This document shows, in pieces, positions 9,454 to 16,799 of a stretch of DNA of 64,000 bases. Source of the DNA: Arthrobacter sp. B2a2-09 (lineage in GTDB: Bacteria; Actinomycetota; Actinomycetes; Actinomycetales; Micrococcaceae); the NCBI RefSeq assembly GCF_027587375.1, contig NZ_JAMXIC010000023.1, forward strand, positions 1-64,000, in the 5' to 3' direction. A model generated the notes under the pieces. That model saw nothing but the letters and a program-made list of their open reading frames with translations, had not been told where the DNA came from and ran no database searches. Each line of letters starts with the position of its first letter. Position 1 is the stretch's first letter. A program made the position numbers and the translations under genes.

Positions 9454-9488
9454 GCCCTTCGGCCACTCGCTCGTCTCGGCGCCGGCAG

Positions 9489-11060
9489 CTAGTCCGGCAT
9501 CGCCATGGTGCGGAGGTCCAGCTGGCGCAGGACCCGGTCGGCAACCTCGGGATCCATCCCGGGCTCGCTCCGCGCCGCGACCACTTCCTGGCGCGCGGCG
9601 TCGAGGGCGATGGTCTGGACCGCGATCGCCAGTTCCCTGCCGCGCTGCCGCTTTTCGGCGTCCGACTCATTCTTCAATGTCCCGTCAAGCAACTCGGCAT
9701 GCAGGCGGGTCATCTTTTCCTTGACGAGGGCCACCTTGTCCGCCGGCAACTCCTTCATCAGGTCGTGTTCCTTGAGCGCGGAGATGGCGGCGGTCTGGGC
9801 GCGCTTGGCCAAGAGCCGCGCGGCATCCTTTTCGTGCGAACCGTCTTCGGATGCCTTGAGCACGCGCATGAGCCACGGAAGGCTCAGCCCCGGCAGCACC
9901 AGGGTGGCCAGCAGTACCGCGCAGGCGATGACCAGGATCTCGTGCCGGGCGGGGAAGTCGCTGCCGTCGGCAATAGTGAGCGGAAGGGCCAAGGCGAGTG
10001 CGAGGGTCGCGAGGCCGCGCATGCCGCACCAGGTCAGGATCAAGACCTCCTTGGGGGAGGTCGGCTGCAGCAGGTTCTTCCGCTTGCGGGCCGAGATTGC
10101 CAAAAGCCCGAGCCAGGCGAAACGGACAACGAACACGAGCACGCACACCATCACGGCCGGGCCGATCATGCCGTAAATGGCCGCGCCTTCGTCCCGGATC
10201 ACATGGCGGATCTCCAGCCCCACAAGGCCGAACGCCAGGCCCGTAGCGAGGAGTTCCACCACATCCCAGAAGGCGGTGCGCGTGACGCGCTCGGCCGCGT
10301 CCTGGGACCGCGCGTGCCGCTGCGTCTCAAGGGCGGTGACGACGACGGCGATCACCCCCGAAGCGTGGAGTTCTTCCGCCAGGATGTATGCAGCGAAGGG
10401 AATCACCAGGGTGACGGCACTTCGGGCCACCATGGAGGTGACGAGCTTGGTGATCAGCCTCGTCAACCAGCCCATTGCAATGCCGACAATGACGGCCAGG
10501 GCCGCACCGATGACGAACTGGAGCACGACGCCGGCCCCCAGCTTGGTGCCCGAGACCGTGGCCGCCACCGCGGCCTGGAAGATTACGATCGCTGCGGCGT
10601 CGTTGAACAAGCCTTCGCTCTGCAGCACGGTGATGAGCCTGCGCGGCATGTGGACGCGGCCCGCGACGGATTCAACCGCCACGGGGTCCGGGGGCGCCAC
10701 CATGGCACCTAGTGCGAGCGCCGCAGGAATGCCGATCCCTGGAATCATGAGCCACGCGGCTCCGGCAACGACCGCCGTCGAGACCACGACAAGCGCCACA
10801 GCCATGAGCAAAAGCGTCCTCCAGCGGACCCGGAACACCGCCCAGGAACTCTTCTGAGCGGTCGCGAAGAGCAGCGGCGGGAGGAAGATCGGCAGGATCA
10901 GTTCCGGTGAAAGCTCAAAGTCCGGGAAGCCCGGAATGAAGGTCATCGCAGCAGCCAGCAGCAGCATCAGCACGGGGTACGGGAGCCGCAAGCGGTCCCC
11001 CAAACCCACGGCCAAGACCGTTGCAAGCAGCAATCCAACAATGAGTGCCAACTGGTCCAT
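9489..11060 (-). CDS. Na+/H+ antiporter, CPA1/NhaP type
   Basis: This 523-residue protein has about 12 transmembrane segments up to residue ~400 and a charged cytoplasmic tail. The conserved ion-site region is seen in VAPPDPVAVESV and SEGLFNDAAAIV, whose Asp residues are typical of CPA1 exchangers, plus CGMRGLATLALA. It would exchange Na+ or K+ for H+ across the membrane. It is monocistronic and convergent with the ROK gene. Confidence 0.9.
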   Translation of the reverse strand: MDQLALIVGLLLATVLAVGLGDRLRLPYPVLMLLLAAAMTFIPGFPDFELSPELILPIFLPPLLFATAQKSSWAVFRVRWRTLLLMAVALVVVSTAVVAGAAWLMIPGIGIPAALALGAMVAPPDPVAVESVAGRVHMPRRLITVLQSEGLFNDAAAIVIFQAAVAATVSGTKLGAGVVLQFVIGAALAVIVGIAMGWLTRLITKLVTSMVARSAVTLVIPFAAYILAEELHASGVIAVVVTALETQRHARSQDAAERVTRTAFWDVVELLATGLAFGLVGLEIRHVIRDEGAAIYGMIGPAVMVCVLVFVVRFAWLGLLAISARKRKNLLQPTSPKEVLILTWCGMRGLATLALALALPLTIADGSDFPARHEILVIACAVLLATLVLPGLSLPWLMRVLKASEDGSHEKDAARLLAKRAQTAAISALKEHDLMKELPADKVALVKEKMTRLHAELLDGTLKNESDAEKRQRGRELAIAVQTIALDAARQEVVAARSEPGMDPEVADRVLRQLDLRTMAMPD

Positions 11061-11197
11061 GTTCCCGATTTCCCCGTACTCCGATATCTAGTAGCAGCAG
11101 CGTCCCGGGCACGTGCGGGGGACTAGCCTTACCAACATATCCCGGCGCGGCGGGGCGCGGTCCCGGCCCGGCAGGGCGTAGTCCCGGCCCGCCGCGG

Positions 11198-11854
11198 CTA
11201 GGACGCCGTGAGGGCCTCCACCACAGGCACCGAGCCGTCCCTGAACTCGATGGTGCGGCCGACGGTTTCGCGCAGTTCCAAGACGGCGGCAGCCACCAAG
11301 GCAACATTGGCCCGTGAGGTTTCCGTCCCGGCACCCGGATCCACGGGGCTTACCTCAATGAGCGCAGACCCCGGATCGCTCGTCAGTGCGCCCGGGCCCA
11401 GGATCGTCCAATCGAGATCAGTCGCACGCAGGTACTCGTCCGCCGCGGCTTTGGCCTCCGCGTAGGCGTAGAAGCTATTGCCCTCGGGAATGCCATGGCT
11501 GGGTCCGGCCCCGAAGTAGGACACCATCACATAGCGGGCCACGCCTGTTTGCGTCGCGGCATCCATCGAGCGGATGGCGGCGTCCCTGTCGACGGCGTAC
11601 GTACGTTGCGGATTGCCTCCGCCTGCGCCGGCTGACCACACCACAGCGTCGTGGCCGTCAAGCGCAGAGGCGATCTCCGCCGTCGTCGAATTCTCGACGT
11701 CGAGTATTACTGGGGCCGCACCCGTCACGGTGACTTCGGGCGCGTGTTCCGGATTGCGGATGAACGAAGTGACCGCGTGGCCTTCGTTGCTCAGGATGCG
11801 GGACAGTTGCAAGGCCACCTTGCCGTGGCCGCCGATGATTGCGATTCGACTCAT
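11198..11854 (-). CDS. NAD(P)-binding, NmrA/SDR-like protein
   Basis: This 218-residue Rossmann protein begins with IAIIGGHGKVALQL, a GxxGxxG-type dinucleotide loop. The later YAYAEAKAAADEYL resembles the YxxxK of extended SDRs. Proteins of this size class act as NAD(P)H-binding quinone-reductase-like or sensor proteins; the substrate is unknown. It is monocistronic. Confidence 0.8.
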   Translation of the reverse strand: MSRIAIIGGHGKVALQLSRILSNEGHAVTSFIRNPEHAPEVTVTGAAPVILDVENSTTAEIASALDGHDAVVWSAGAGGGNPQRTYAVDRDAAIRSMDAATQTGVARYVMVSYFGAGPSHGIPEGNSFYAYAEAKAAADEYLRATDLDWTILGPGALTSDPGSALIEVSPVDPGAGTETSRANVALVAAAVLELRETVGRTIEFRDGSVPVVEALTAS

Positions 11855-12360
11855 GGACCTATTCTGTCGCAGTGGTCAAGCCCCTCCCCCAGACGGTGGA
11901 TAAATTCTCGAAAAATAGCCCGCTCCGCATTTGCGGAACGCATTGAAGAATTCGTCAACTCCTCGAATGAATACGACTACTAATTACTAAGCAGACTTAG
12001 TTTAATCACAGTCACACCTCCCCGACCGCGGGCTGGAAGTCCTGGTTCTACAGGCACACTCCCGCTGCCGAAGAAGGCTTGCGAGTGTTTGGCAGGAAGC
12101 CGCAAATAAAAGCAAGTGGCACCTACTCGTGTGGAGTGAAATTCCCATTTCTACACTCAAATTACCTGCAGCAGGAAAAGGAATACCTCATTCATAAATC
12201 TCATTGATGGATTTATCCAAATGGGCTGAATTGAGGGCTTCCTCAGTGCTGCGCATTTAAGCAAAAGGGTCTCAACAAGCGCCATCCCCTGCGCCTGCGT
12301 ATCACTTCCAGGGCCAGCCAACCGACCGGCCCCAGAAACGATGAACTACGGGGATCCGAC
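11855..12360. other. 506-bp AT-richer intergenic region before the LysM gene
   Basis: No convincing gene is seen. The region is clearly richer in A+T than its surroundings and contains a few short inverted repeats. It probably holds the promoter and a long leader of the LysM gene. I looked for the landmarks of the c-di-AMP (ydaO) riboswitch, which often precedes actinobacterial cell-wall genes, and did not find them. Confidence 0.4.
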
Positions 12361-13311
12361 ATGTATCAGCAGGAGTACAGGCACAGCGGGATCAGTGGAG
12401 GCAACGTCTTCGCCCTGATATCCGCGGGGGTAAGAACACTCACCAGGTACAAGGCATCAATAGCCACCTGGGCAATTGTGGCAGTGGTCGCCATTGCGGC
12501 CGTGACGATGCAGAACTACGCACAGGTACTGGCGCCGGCAGGCACGAGCGCCGCAACCGGCCCGCGCATCAGCTCGGGAGCCGGGATTGCCGCGCCTTCG
12601 CCGGCCGCTGCCAGTCCGACGCCGGCCGAAAGTCCCACACCGGCAGCCACGCAGGCGCGAGTACAAGCACAGGCACCAGCCCCCGTCGCGCCGTCAGCGC
12701 CGGCAGCGGCGCCCGCGGCAGTCGCAGTTCCACCCGCTCCGGCTCCTGCGGCTGACACGAACGCCTACACCGTGGTCAGCGGCGACACCGTTGGTTCGAT
12801 AGCCGCCAGGTTCGGAGTCGACGTCAACGCGATGCTGGCAGCGAATGGGCTCAGCGAGTATTCCGTCATCGTGCCCGGCCAGGTGCTAAGGCTGACAGGA
12901 CCGCCGGTTGCCGCAGCCCCCGCACCCGCGGCCCCTGCTGCCCCTGCGCCGGCAGCCGCTCCGGCTCCTGCTCCGGCTCCGGCGGTGCGGACCATCTATG
13001 TTGCGGGTTCAGGCGGCCAGGCCGCTGTGGACAGTTGCATTGGCCCGATCCACTTCACCCCCACGGACGCATACTCGCTGTTCATTACCGAACATGATTT
13101 CTGCGGTGGGTGGGCGCGATTCTCGGGCATCGGCGTCGGCGAGACGGTGAGCATCCCCGGCTACGGCACGTACACCGTGACAGCACGTGGCCAAGTGCCC
13201 CTAGGCGGGACCACCAACAACGTCGCCGCCCTATTCGGCGGCTTCCCGCGGGCGATACTGCAGACGTGCATCCCGGGCACCAACCAGATGCTGGTGATCG
13301 CGCTGAACTAG
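12361..13311 (+). CDS. Membrane-anchored LysM protein with a cysteine-containing C-terminal domain
   Basis: This 316-residue protein has one N-terminal transmembrane segment (residues ~38-58), a long Ala/Pro-rich linker, a LysM domain (residues ~137-180, YTVVSGDTVGSIAARFGVD), a second Ala/Pro linker, and a ~100-residue C-terminal domain. LysM binds peptidoglycan. The C-terminal domain contains TEHDFCGGWARF and ILQTCIPGTNQMLVIAL. The second loosely recalls the TLxTC strand of sortases, but I cannot align a full sortase active site. It likely acts outside the membrane on the cell wall. Confidence 0.75.
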   Translation: MYQQEYRHSGISGGNVFALISAGVRTLTRYKASIATWAIVAVVAIAAVTMQNYAQVLAPAGTSAATGPRISSGAGIAAPSPAAASPTPAESPTPAATQARVQAQAPAPVAPSAPAAAPAAVAVPPAPAPAADTNAYTVVSGDTVGSIAARFGVDVNAMLAANGLSEYSVIVPGQVLRLTGPPVAAAPAPAAPAAPAPAAAPAPAPAPAVRTIYVAGSGGQAAVDSCIGPIHFTPTDAYSLFITEHDFCGGWARFSGIGVGETVSIPGYGTYTVTARGQVPLGGTTNNVAALFGGFPRAILQTCIPGTNQMLVIALN

Positions 13312-13546
13312 GGCCGGCCCATGCGGCTATGTTGTGAGCGCGTCCATCCTGACCCTCTTTGAATCCGAGAAGGCCTAGCCAACCGCGTGTCGCCGGCGTG
13401 TTGCGCAGCGCCGCTTTTCAAAGAAGGTCAGGACGGGAGGCTTTCGCCTGTTTCTGCAGTTTGAGGGAGGTTCGATCTCCCCACCAGTACTCGCTCAATA
13501 ACCTCCATTTTGGGAGACTGAAGTATGACCTGAGATTGGGGCGAGC

Positions 13547-13633
13547 TTGGACGGACAACAGTGGATCTGGGTTGCGGCGGTGCTGATCAGCGCTGCGGTG
13601 GTAGCCATTGTTATGGCCTTTGGACGCCGGTGA
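13547..13633 (+). CDS. Possible 28-residue hydrophobic peptide, paralogue A
   Basis: A TTG-initiated reading frame encodes a short head followed by a single transmembrane stretch ending VVAIVMAFGRR. The last ~41 bp are about 90% identical to those of the peptide at 14264-14332, including the stop codon. The conserved hydrophobic core with a basic end resembles the general shape of small membrane peptides, including type I toxins. The weak ribosome site makes expression uncertain. Confidence 0.35.
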   Translation: MDGQQWIWVAAVLISAAVVAIVMAFGRR

Positions 13634-13732
13634 CAGTCGCCGGTTGATCGCAAACGAGTTGCGGGACGCCCCAGCGCGCATTGACAAGCTTTCGCGTCAC
13701 CGGCTCGCCCTCAGGACAAGGCCTCCTGAGGC

Positions 13733-13933
13733 TCAGGCTCGATCAGGGACCGATATCATCCGCCCTGAGCCCGCCTGGGCATCGCGGCCTGGTCGTGATC
13801 GCTTCTCTGGGCGGGACAGCTTCGTGTACCTCCGCTTCGTGTGCCACAGCGCGAGCAGATGGAATGAGCACATCAGCACAACTGTGATGCCAACGAAGAC
13901 CACGAGGTCAATGAGATAGCGGCCAAAATCCAC
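13733..13933 (-). CDS. Possible small membrane protein
   Basis: This 66-residue reading frame starts at GTG. It has one strong transmembrane segment (YLIDLVVFVGITVVLMCSF) followed by a positively charged tail rich in Arg and Lys, consistent with the positive-inside rule. An AAAGG lies ~12 bases before the start. I recognise no family. It is on the strand opposite the two hydrophobic peptides. Confidence 0.4.
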   Translation of the reverse strand: MDFGRYLIDLVVFVGITVVLMCSFHLLALWHTKRRYTKLSRPEKRSRPGRDAQAGSGRMISVPDRA

Positions 13934-14065
13934 GAGCAGGAATGCCTTTCGGTCCGGACAACCTCCTGATCGTAGCTGGAGATGGCCCGCAGACGAAACG
14001 GTCCCAGTACAGGGTGAACCTCAAGGAAACACTAAGAAAAGATCAAGATTCAGCTAAGACTGCAA

Positions 14066-14207
14066 GAGGCGCCGCCACCTGAGGATTGGGGGACACCCAA
14101 GTGGCGGCGCCTCTAAAAAATATCGGCAGCTCGCGCTCGCTCTCAGCTTTTCGGCAGGATCTTTACGAAATCTTTACGGCAAATGCCCAGCAGACTTGCG
14201 GCCTCCG
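14066..14207 (+). repeat. RNA-like dispersed repeat, copy A
   Basis: A long hairpin (arms GAGGCGCCGCCAC and GTGGCGGCGCCTC) is followed by a conserved tail. The tail holds ATCGGCA, CTCAGC-TTTCGGC and two tandem ATCTTTACG boxes, ending near CTTGCGGCC. The same order of parts occurs at 15012-15262 and 52341-52485. The compensatory-looking differences in the stem suggest selection for a structured RNA or a mobile miniature element. It lies downstream of the DUF805 gene. Confidence 0.75.
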
Positions 14208-14263
14208 ATCAGGACCAGGGGCAAACTTAGCTTGCCGGCGGAAAGGCAACTTCTTCCATCTGC

Positions 14264-14332
14264 ATGTGGCTTGCGACGGTCCTGGTCGTCGCAGCGGTGA
14301 TAGCCATTGTCACGGCCTTTGGACGCCGGTGA
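14264..14332 (+). CDS. Possible 22-residue hydrophobic peptide, paralogue B
   Basis: The frame runs from ATG 14264 to TGA 14330. It encodes one transmembrane helix ending VIAIVTAFGRR, matching the peptide at 13547-13633 at both protein and DNA level. It begins ~57 bp after the RNA-like repeat copy A and is followed at once by a strong hairpin terminator, so a short transcript is plausible. No clear Shine-Dalgarno sequence lies at the usual distance. Confidence 0.4.
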   Translation: MWLATVLVVAAVIAIVTAFGRR

Positions 14333-14334
14333 CA

Positions 14335-14375
14335 CGCTGAAGGGCCACCCGCATGACGATGGTGGCCCTTCAGCG
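14335..14375. terminator. Bidirectional hairpin terminator
   Basis: Fifteen-base perfect arms (CGCTGAAGGGCCACC and its complement) are separated by 11 bases. It serves the DUF805 gene on the minus strand and could end a transcript covering the small peptide on the plus strand. Poly-T tracts are weak on both sides. Confidence 0.75.
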
Positions 14376-14392
14376 CGTCCACTTATGTGGAC

Positions 14393-14866
14393 TTAGGCGG
14401 CGACGTCGAACCGCTGGCCTTCAGGCTTGGGCGGAAGGAACATGAAGATGAGCAGGGCCAGTCCACCGAGGAAGGGGACGAGCCCGATGAGGATCATCCA
14501 GCCACTGAAGTTTGCATCGTGCAGGCGACGGACGACGAGGGCCAGGGACGGGACGATGACTGCCAGGCCCCAGATGACCAGGAGGATGACGCCGACGATC
14601 GCGCCGGGGCCCGGGACCATGGTTCCGGTGTCACTGACGGTCGCACCCGCGGAGCCGGCCACCGAGGTGATGATTTCCAGCACGACGGTCACGACAACGG
14701 AGATGAGGGTCCACCACCAGTACTCGCTGCGGCTGGCCCGGCCGGTGAAGGTGGCGTACTTCTTGAAGAACCGGCGCGCTGCCTCGCCGATGGGCGCACC
14801 GTAGTACGGGGCCCAAAGCGGGATGGCACTGCCAAACTGGGTGGTTTGTTGCTGCTGGTACGACAA
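14393..14866 (-). CDS. DUF805 family membrane protein
   Basis: This 157-residue protein has three to four transmembrane segments. It contains the family hallmark FTGRASRSEYWWW at residues ~45-60 and a later VRRLHDANFSGW, which matches DUF805. The start is TTG 14866, supported by AGGAGA five to seven bases upstream; longer readings run into repeat sequence. The function of DUF805 is unknown. Copies of one repeat family flank the gene on both sides. Confidence 0.85.
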   Translation of the reverse strand: MSYQQQQTTQFGSAIPLWAPYYGAPIGEAARRFFKKYATFTGRASRSEYWWWTLISVVVTVVLEIITSVAGSAGATVSDTGTMVPGPGAIVGVILLVIWGLAVIVPSLALVVRRLHDANFSGWMILIGLVPFLGGLALLIFMFLPPKPEGQRFDVAA

Positions 14867-15011
14867 TGGATCTCCTAAATAGACGAGTGATGACGCTTTA
14901 TCGTAGGGGTCCAAGCCATCTGCCAAGTTGTACCGCAGATGAAAATTGGGTACGGCGCGTCGGAACTCGCGATCACCCTCGAACGTTGAGGTTCCTGGCT
15001 TAAGACTTGGA

Positions 15012-15262
15012 CATCTTCGAAGGGCGCCGCCGCCTGAGAATTGGGGGAACCCCAGGCGGCGGGCCATCTTTCGAGATGCGCGCCACCTGAGAATTGGGGG
15101 AACCCCAGGCGGCGGGCCATCTTTCGAGATGCGCGCCACCTGAGAATTGGGGGAAACCTCAGATGACGGCGCAACCGAAACTATCGGCAAGTAGCGCCCT
15201 TTCGTCACGATCTTTACGAAATCTTTACGGCAAGCACCCAGCGGCCTTGTGGCTACCGCTCA
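15012..15262 (+). repeat. RNA-like dispersed repeat, copy B, with a 53-bp tandem triplication
   Basis: The hairpin part occurs as three head-to-tail units of 53-54 bp (15012-15064, 15065-15117, 15118-15171). Each contains CCTGAGAATTGGGGGAA. The shared tail follows: ACTATCGGCAAG, then the paired ATCTTTACG boxes, then CTTGTGGCTACC. The third hairpin has diverged in one arm. It lies upstream of the DUF805 gene in the same orientation as copy A. Confidence 0.8.
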
Positions 15263-15566
15263 GAGTTCGCCTCAAATTCACTTGGACCAACACCAGACCC
15301 AACCGGCCTAAGATACGGGGGGCGGCCTCGATAGGCGCGGAGGCCATTGTCTGGTCAGGCTACAGATCCGTCACCAGTTCGGCCAGGCCCGGCGCAATCA
15401 CGGCTGGCACCGACGGCTCGGCAACGGCCGCACTCCCCCGGGCAAACACAGGGGCAGCCCCCGGACGCGAGACGTCTTGCGTCCTTGCCTGTCATTCGGT
15501 GGCTACGTGTGGCGCGTAGCCACAGGAGTAGCTACACCTTGGTATCCATCAGTTAGCGCCGGAAAC
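15263..15566. other. Intergenic region without a recognised gene
   Basis: Several frames are open but none has a ribosome site or recognisable protein. A small inverted repeat (GTGGCTAC at 15499-15506 with GTAGCCAC at 15516-15523) is the only structure seen. Confidence 0.4.
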
Positions 15567-15594
15567 GAAAAAATCCCCGCCGTAGCGGGGATTT
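15567..15594 (-). terminator. Intrinsic terminator downstream of tRNA-Met
   Basis: Read on the minus strand, a GC hairpin (AATCCCCGC/GCGGGGATT type) is followed by a run of six T. It directly follows the tRNA-Met 3' end. Confidence 0.85.
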
Positions 15595-15596
15595 CT

Positions 15597-15673
15597 TGGT
15601 AGCGGTGGGGAGGCTCGATCTCCCGACCTCACGATTATGAGTCGTGCGCTCTAACCAACTGAGCTACACCGCC
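15597..15673 (-). tRNA. tRNA-Met (CAT anticodon)
   Basis: A 77-nt cloverleaf with encoded CCA. The acceptor stem is GGCGGTG with CACCGCT, the D-loop region GCTCAGTTGGTTAGAGC, the anticodon loop CTCATAA and the T-arm GGGAGATCGAGCCTCCC. The elongator form is favoured, but a CAT anticodon can also belong to tRNA-Ile2 with lysidine. It is followed by tRNA-Thr upstream on the same strand. Confidence 0.93.
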
Positions 15674-15735
15674 ACGAATGAGAAAAACCTGCGTCAAGCC
15701 GGTCAAAAACCGCCTTGACGCAGGCCCTCATTCAG

Positions 15736-15807
15736 AGCCCCCCACCGGAATCGATCCGGTGACCTCGTTCTTACCAAGAACGCGCTCTACCACTGAGCTA
15801 GGGGGGC
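15736..15807 (-). tRNA. tRNA-Thr (GGT anticodon)
   Basis: A 72-nt cloverleaf without encoded CCA. The acceptor is GCCCCCC with GGGGGGC, the anticodon loop TTGGTAA and the T-arm CACCGGATCGATTCCGGTG. It lies 62 bp upstream of tRNA-Met on the same strand, so both probably share a transcript. Confidence 0.93.
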
Positions 15808-15972
15808 AACGAGTAAATACTCTACCGGACGATTTCTCAGGCCACAAATCGGCTGCGGGACAGGGAAAAACGGCGCCGTCACAATTTGCAAAGGCCCTCG
15901 CCTGACGTTCCCTTCCCAGCCAACACGGTCACGCGTACATTGGAACGGGGGTGGCCTCAGGAAGGTTCTACC

Positions 15973-16257
15973 ATGTATGCAAGGGTAAGCAACTACTCCT
16001 TCGACGGCGATGGGGAAGCACTTCGCAAGGGGTTCGATGACGCCATCGAAGGGGTCAAGCAACTCGCAGGTCTGACAGGGGCGTATTTCTTGTTGGACGC
16101 GGATTCCGGGACAGGCATAAGCATCACGCTTTGGGACACCAAGGAAGCGATAGAAAGCAGCGTCGAGGCAGCCAACCGGCTCCGTGCCGACGCCACACAG
16201 CCTTCGAACGCCACAATCGTATCCGTGAAGCATTACGAGGTGACTAACACCATCTAA
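15973..16257 (+). CDS. Small dimeric alpha/beta-barrel-like protein
   Basis: This 94-residue protein has the alternating strand/helix pattern of antibiotic-biosynthesis-monooxygenase-like (ABM/DABB) proteins: MYARVSNYSF at the start, a central ISITLWDTKEAIESS, and a final strand TIVSVKHYEV. No catalytic residues are obvious. The ATG at 15973 was chosen because upstream codons do not look like protein. Function is unknown. Confidence 0.6.
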   Translation: MYARVSNYSFDGDGEALRKGFDDAIEGVKQLAGLTGAYFLLDADSGTGISITLWDTKEAIESSVEAANRLRADATQPSNATIVSVKHYEVTNTI

Positions 16258-16311
16258 GCGGCGGAACCTAGTCGTCCCCCGAATGGTCCCTGCACGGCCT
16301 CCGCAGATCCG

Positions 16312-16683
16312 TCAGGGCAAGCGGAGTACTTGGCCCGGGTAGATGTGGTCCGGGTTGGGTACGGTATCCGCGTTCACGGCGATCAGGGCATCCAAATCAA
16401 CGCCGAACTGCATGGCGATCCCGCTAAGGGTGTCGTCTGTCTCCACCACCACTTCGGTGACCTGCCGCGTACTGGCGGCGGCGGCAGCAGCGGCGTCGAA
16501 AACTGCGGTGCCCTGACCCGCGAGGGCTCCTGCTTCCGCTGACGGGGCCAGCCCGGCGCTTTGGACCGTCTCCCCCATTGAAGCTTCAACGGCCTCCTGC
16601 GGCGTCTCCGAGGGCCGTCCAGACGCTTTCTGCCCGGCCTTGTCGAAGCCGAGGTTCTTCTTCAATCCATCGAGGAATCCCAT
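16312..16683 (-). CDS. Small LysM-domain protein
   Basis: This 123-residue protein has a C-terminal LysM domain (residues ~75-123: VETDDTLSGIAMQFGVD, then YPGQVLRLP). There is no signal peptide; it starts MGFLDGLKKNLGF, and a low-complexity Ala/Gln linker follows. This is the layout of BON/LysM YgaU-like cytoplasmic proteins, but the BON domain is missing. It is monocistronic. Confidence 0.75.
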   Translation of the reverse strand: MGFLDGLKKNLGFDKAGQKASGRPSETPQEAVEASMGETVQSAGLAPSAEAGALAGQGTAVFDAAAAAAASTRQVTEVVVETDDTLSGIAMQFGVDLDALIAVNADTVPNPDHIYPGQVLRLP

Positions 16684-16744
16684 GAATCTAGCTTTCCACA
16701 CCCGCACCGGCGTCGCGCTCGGGACCTGGGCCACCGTTAAACAG

Positions 16745-16772
16745 CCAGAGGCCGGCTCGAAAGCCGGCCTCT
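16745..16772 (-). terminator. Hairpin downstream of the DEAD-box helicase
   Basis: Twelve-base perfect arms (CAGAGGCCGGCT and AGCCGGCCTCTG) enclose a 4-base loop. On the minus strand it lies 28 bp after the helicase stop and is followed by a short T stretch. Confidence 0.75.
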
Positions 16773-16799
16773 GACGAGAAACCCAGGAACTAGTCCTGT

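Noticed and set aside
11855..12360. ydaO-type c-di-AMP riboswitch before the LysM gene
   Set aside because: The conserved landmark segments are not found on either strand.
13418..13687. 89-codon minus-strand frame overlapping the first tiny peptide
   Set aside because: No ribosome site, no domain, and composition unlike a protein. The plus-strand peptide has a conserved paralogue.
15012..15171. Tandem 53-bp units as a possible CRISPR array
   Set aside because: The units are contiguous with no unique spacers, and no cas genes are present.
15263..15566. Possible small genes between repeat B and the tRNAs
   Set aside because: Open frames lack ribosome sites and plausible protein composition.
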